Assembly: GCA_902796695.1 (NCBI GenBank) | Contig: CADBQE010000190.1 | Span: forward strand, 1 to 6,243 | Origin: an uncultured Lachnospiraceae bacterium | Lineage (GTDB): Bacteria > Bacillota > Clostridia > Lachnospirales > Lachnospiraceae | Direction of reading: 5' to 3' | DNA: 6,243 bases | Shown: one piece after another, positions 4,946 through 6,243 of the stretch | Numbering within the stretch: the stretch's first letter is position 1 | How the letters are laid out: each line of letters opens with the position of its first letter | Notes under the pieces: generated by a model | The model's database searches: none | Told to the model about the DNA's origin: nothing | The model's input: the letters and a program-made list of their open reading frames with translations, nothing else | Program-made: the position numbers and the translations under genes

Positions 4946-6243
4946 AAAAGAAGTTCTTTGATTTCGGTCTGTTCCGGGAAGCTTTCCGCGAGCTCAAGGC
5001 ATTCGGCCTTCTGTTCCTGGTGATCAACGCGCTGATGCCGGTGCTGATGTACCTGAGCAGCGCTTCCTGGGGCTATGTGGGGGATCCGATGCCGGTTTCC
5101 CTGTTTGATATGGCCCCGCTGCTGTTTACGGCTTTTATCCCGGCCGCCTCGATCCTGAGCCTGAAGGCGTTCGGATTTACGGCAAGCCGGAAAGCCAGTG
5201 ATTTCTTCCACGCGGTGCCGCAGACGCGCCTGTGCGTATTCTTCAGCTTTTTCGGCGCCGTCATCGCCTGGCTGACCGTCATTATCCTGGTCACCGCACT
5301 GCTGGGCGGACTCGGAGCCACGCTGCTGCCGCTCCGCTACGAAGTGCTCTGGGAGCGGATCCTTACCGCGGCGCTGGCCATCTGGATCGCTTCCTTCCTG
5401 ACCGCCGCCGTTACGGCCTGCGCTGCGTTTCTGACCGGTACGGTGCTTGCGGCGGTGATCTTGACGGCCGTCCTGCTGATCGGGCCCCGCCTGGTCCTGT
5501 ATTTCCTGACCAATGAGGTTTACGCCTCGTCGGGAGTTGCCCTCTGGTCCTTTGTGCCTTTTCCGATCAGCTACCGGACCAATATCGTCAGCAACATTCT
5601 GCTGGGCGTGATCGATCTGGGAGAATTTACGATCGATACCGTGGACCTGTACAACGGATGGATCCTGCTGTACAGCTTCTGCGTGGGCCTGGCCGCCACG
5701 GCATTTGCCGCGTTCCTGGCGCACAGACGTGCCAGTGAAAATGCGGAAGATGCGATCCCCAACCGCTATGTGAGGGCCGTCGTTCGGCTGAGTCTGGCAT
5801 TTATGGTGCTGCTTCCGGTTATGATCGATCTGTTCCGCGCCCTGGCCGGCGGATATCCCTGGACCGTGGGGATCGAACATCTCGTGTATATCGTGACGGC
5901 GCTCCTTCTGTATTTCGGATTTGAAATGCTGATGAAGCGCAGCGTCCGGGCCGTGCGGGGAGCGCTGCCCGCCCTGCCCCTGCTTCCCGTGATCTGCGCC
6001 ATCGGGATCGGCATCATGCTGTTTGCGGTCGGACGGATCAGGAGCTTTAAGCCCGCGCCCGATGAAATCCTATGGGTCCGGAATGTGGAGGGGGATTCCT
6101 GGTCCGTTTACGGGAACGGAGCGGCACACAGAGATTATTTTGATGTGCAGAAGGAGCAGGTGCGCCAGGAAGAAGCCGAGCTGAAGGAAATTGTTTCCCG
6201 TGCGCTGGCCGAAACGCTGGAAGGCCGCCGGAGCAGGTATCAG
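4942..6243 (+). CDS. ABC transporter permease of the YtrC/YtrD type (3' end outside window)
   Basis: Starting at ATG 4942, 434 residues are open to the window edge with no stop. GAGGAGG (4928-4934) lies 7 bases upstream, and the start overlaps the stop of the ATPase gene. After a short Lys-rich cytoplasmic N-terminus (MKKKFFDFGLFREAFRELK), hydrophobic segments are seen at about residues 20-40, 54-74, 98-122, 141-162, 166-191, 236-258, 279-299, 314-331 and 341-366. The loop SRKASDFFHAVPQTR (82-96) resembles the cytoplasmic '(R)KxxDFYHSLPxxR' motif common in clostridial ABC permeases of GntR-linked operons, probably the coupling site for the ATPase. From about residue 367 the sequence becomes soluble and charged (for example DEILWVRNVEGDSW, then a Glu/Arg-rich helix), the beginning of an extracytoplasmic domain of unknown extent. 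It may be the DUF6449-type C-terminal region known in such permeases, but this is tentative. Confidence 0.88.
   Translation, partial: MKKKFFDFGLFREAFRELKAFGLLFLVINALMPVLMYLSSASWGYVGDPMPVSLFDMAPLLFTAFIPAASILSLKAFGFTASRKASDFFHAVPQTRLCVFFSFFGAVIAWLTVIILVTALLGGLGATLLPLRYEVLWERILTAALAIWIASFLTAAVTACAAFLTGTVLAAVILTAVLLIGPRLVLYFLTNEVYASSGVALWSFVPFPISYRTNIVSNILLGVIDLGEFTIDTVDLYNGWILLYSFCVGLAATAFAAFLAHRRASENAEDAIPNRYVRAVVRLSLAFMVLLPVMIDLFRALAGGYPWTVGIEHLVYIVTALLLYFGFEMLMKRSVRAVRGALPALPLLPVICAIGIGIMLFAVGRIRSFKPAPDEILWVRNVEGDSWSVYGNGAAHRDYFDVQKEQVRQEEAELKEIVSRALAETLEGRRSRYQ

Noticed and set aside
4879..5880. 333-codon - strand open frame opposite the permease gene
   Set aside because: The Gln/Arg/His/Gly-rich translation is typical of antisense to a membrane protein. 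The + strand frame has a ribosome binding site, an ATGA overlap and membrane segments.

Overview
The window looks like a chromosomal segment of a moderately GC-rich member of the Bacillota (Clostridia-like). The basis is a YtrA-type GntR/ABC operon, strong GGAGG-type ribosome binding sites, a BspA-like surface protein, and sigma-A style promoters. The species cannot be fixed from the sequence alone. There are five protein genes, two of them cut by the window edges, and no RNA gene, CRISPR array, transposase or phage gene was seen.

Left part (1-1557, + strand): the 3' part of a large protein with three zones. These are a propeller-like series of Tyr/Trp-rich strands, a BspA/LRR_5-like segment and a small C-terminal beta-rich domain. 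It is probably an envelope-associated protein of unknown function. Its end is followed by a 46-bp tandem repeat (about 2.6 copies) in which each unit carries a perfect 9-bp-arm palindrome, and then by a perfect 16-bp-arm hairpin that can terminate transcription from both sides.

Middle (1773-3431, - strand): a tryptophanase-type beta-eliminating lyase (tnaA-like), convergent with the first gene. All recognisable catalytic residues are present, but it carries an insertion of about 50 residues near the N-terminal third compared with the E. coli enzyme. It has its own extended -10 promoter and a short leader with no room for a TnaC-type attenuator. No tryptophan permease gene is adjacent.

Right part (3569-6243, + strand): a divergent operon. 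A consensus promoter is overlapped by a 31-bp operator made of three copies of one 9-bp half-site. It is followed by a YtrA-subfamily GntR repressor, an ABC ATPase and a multi-pass permease that runs off the right edge. The genes overlap by ATGA stop/start junctions, so translation is probably coupled. The simplest model is an autorepressed ABC exporter or stress-response module, released when the repressor senses an unknown ligand or envelope stress.

I did not find a clearly new biological system. The points most worth a second look are the three-half-site operator, the enlarged tryptophanase and the palindromic tandem repeat.
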